A stretch of 48,001 bases of DNA, from positions 1-48,001 of the IMG/VR virus record IMGVR_UViG_3300020469_003175. The stretch is one strand, 5' to 3'. Shown in pieces: positions 47,690-48,001 of the stretch. This DNA comes from a virus. The notes below the pieces were generated by a model that worked only from the letters and a program-made list of their open reading frames with translations, did no database searches and had not been told where the DNA came from. Position numbers and translations under genes: made by a program. Every line of letters begins with the position of its first letter. The stretch's first letter is position 1.

Positions 47690-48001
47690 ATGCAAAATAA
47701 AGTAAAATATATAATGATGGGTTTTGTATTATTCTTTTTCTCAGTTGGGTCTGGATTTGCGAATGACATATACATTCAACAGTCAGGTAACAACTTAGAT
47801 TTAGATATATCACAAGACGGACAAAACAACGTAATCGGTACAGCACAAACTGGTGTGACTCTTGCTGGTAACGCTATGACGTTTAACATTGACCAAATTG
47901 GTGGTGCTAACGTTGTATCAGCAATAGTTAAAGGTGTAACTTACACAGGTAATATTGATCTTACTGGTAACAGTAATGATGTAGCATTACTCTGTGATAG
48001 T
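47690..48001 (+). CDS. Curlin-like amyloid subunit, 3' end cut by window
   Basis: The frame is open to the window end: 104 residues. A signal peptide (MGFVLFFFSVGSGFAN) leads to repeats of the curlin type: IQQSGNNLDLDISQDGQNNV, AQTG, IDQIGGANVV, LTGNSNDV. These Q-x-G-x-x-N-like strands identify a CsgA/CsgB-family subunit. AAGGAGCG precedes the ATG at 47690. It follows csgG by 17 bases, completing channel, adaptor and substrate in one operon. Whether it is the major subunit or the nucleator cannot be told. Confidence 0.8.
   Translation, partial: MQNKVKYIMMGFVLFFFSVGSGFANDIYIQQSGNNLDLDISQDGQNNVIGTAQTGVTLAGNAMTFNIDQIGGANVVSAIVKGVTYTGNIDLTGNSNDVALLCDS

Noticed and set aside
1-48001. CRISPR arrays, rRNA genes, insertion sequences, integrase or attachment sites
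   Set aside because: None seen: no regularly spaced direct repeats, no rRNA-like sequence, no transposase or integrase product.
1-48001. Bacterial chromosome origin of the window
   Set aside because: Metabolic genes such as hemA, clpX and guaC alone could suggest it, but interleaved tail genes, PAAR, late promoters and dense overlapping gene order indicate a phage.

Overview
The window reads as part of a large, AT-rich, T4-like marine myovirus genome, not a bacterial chromosome. Nearly all bases are coding, genes overlap by 1-20 bases (ATGA and TAATG junctions), T4-type late promoters (TATAAATA/CTAAATA/GATAAATA) recur in the gaps, and beta-helix tail spike, repeat-rich tail fibre, PAAR spike-tip and XhlA-like genes are present. 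The ssrA gene is circularly permuted, the alphaproteobacterial arrangement. Together with phage bS21, curli genes and low GC this suggests a pelagimyophage-like virus (HTVC008M relatives) of an alphaproteobacterium such as SAR11. The host is an inference.

Layout. 1-5041: membrane protein fragment, PRPP synthetase, class 3 lipase, a ligase-like nucleotidyltransferase and an unknown protein. 5059-6027: two single-gene units encoding small abundant-looking proteins, each with late promoter, matching leader hairpin and terminator. 6036-13167: small basic, acidic and low-complexity proteins, many with capsid-targeting-like N-termini, a PD-(D/E)XK exonuclease and the tail spike. 13177-17802: NrdA, NrdB, glutaredoxin, a small barrel protein and PAAR. 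17799-19163: a leftward operon of tiny genes, diverging from the permuted tmRNA. 19137-28240: tail fibre, muramidase-like lysin, three lipoproteins and a membrane coiled-coil protein. 28230-33773: ClpX, bS21, DexA-like exonuclease, GMP reductase, peroxiredoxin, permease and outer-membrane barrel. 33770-36407 (leftward): 2OG oxygenase, two membrane proteins, 5-aminolevulinate synthase and a coiled-coil protein. 36476-41566: Hsp20, ClpS, 2OG oxygenases, heme oxygenase, bilin reductase and a nuclease. 41585-44453: tRNAs Arg, Trp, Cys, Glu and an odd class II tRNA, interleaved with phosphoesterase, NfuA-like and AsnRS-like genes. 44460-48001: a Rieske-less oxygenase, SpeD, a Fis-like regulator and a curli operon (csgF, csgG, curlin) running off the end.

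How the genes work together. Prs, GuaC, NrdAB and glutaredoxin remodel purine and dNTP supply. tmRNA, ClpX, ClpS, Hsp20 and bS21 form a translation and proteolysis takeover set. ALA synthase, heme oxygenase and the bilin reductase bracket host heme synthesis and would yield a linear tetrapyrrole. CsgF, CsgG and curlin would secrete amyloid subunits.

The most striking new-looking signals are: a trp-style attenuator whose leader peptide carries Trp and Cys codons directly ahead of tRNA-Trp and tRNA-Cys genes; a miniature AsnRS-like protein 8 bases upstream of a long-variable-arm tRNA with anticodon GTT; seven genes whose ATG lies exactly five bases after a late promoter box (predicted leaderless mRNAs); and an apparent complete absence of GCWGC sites.
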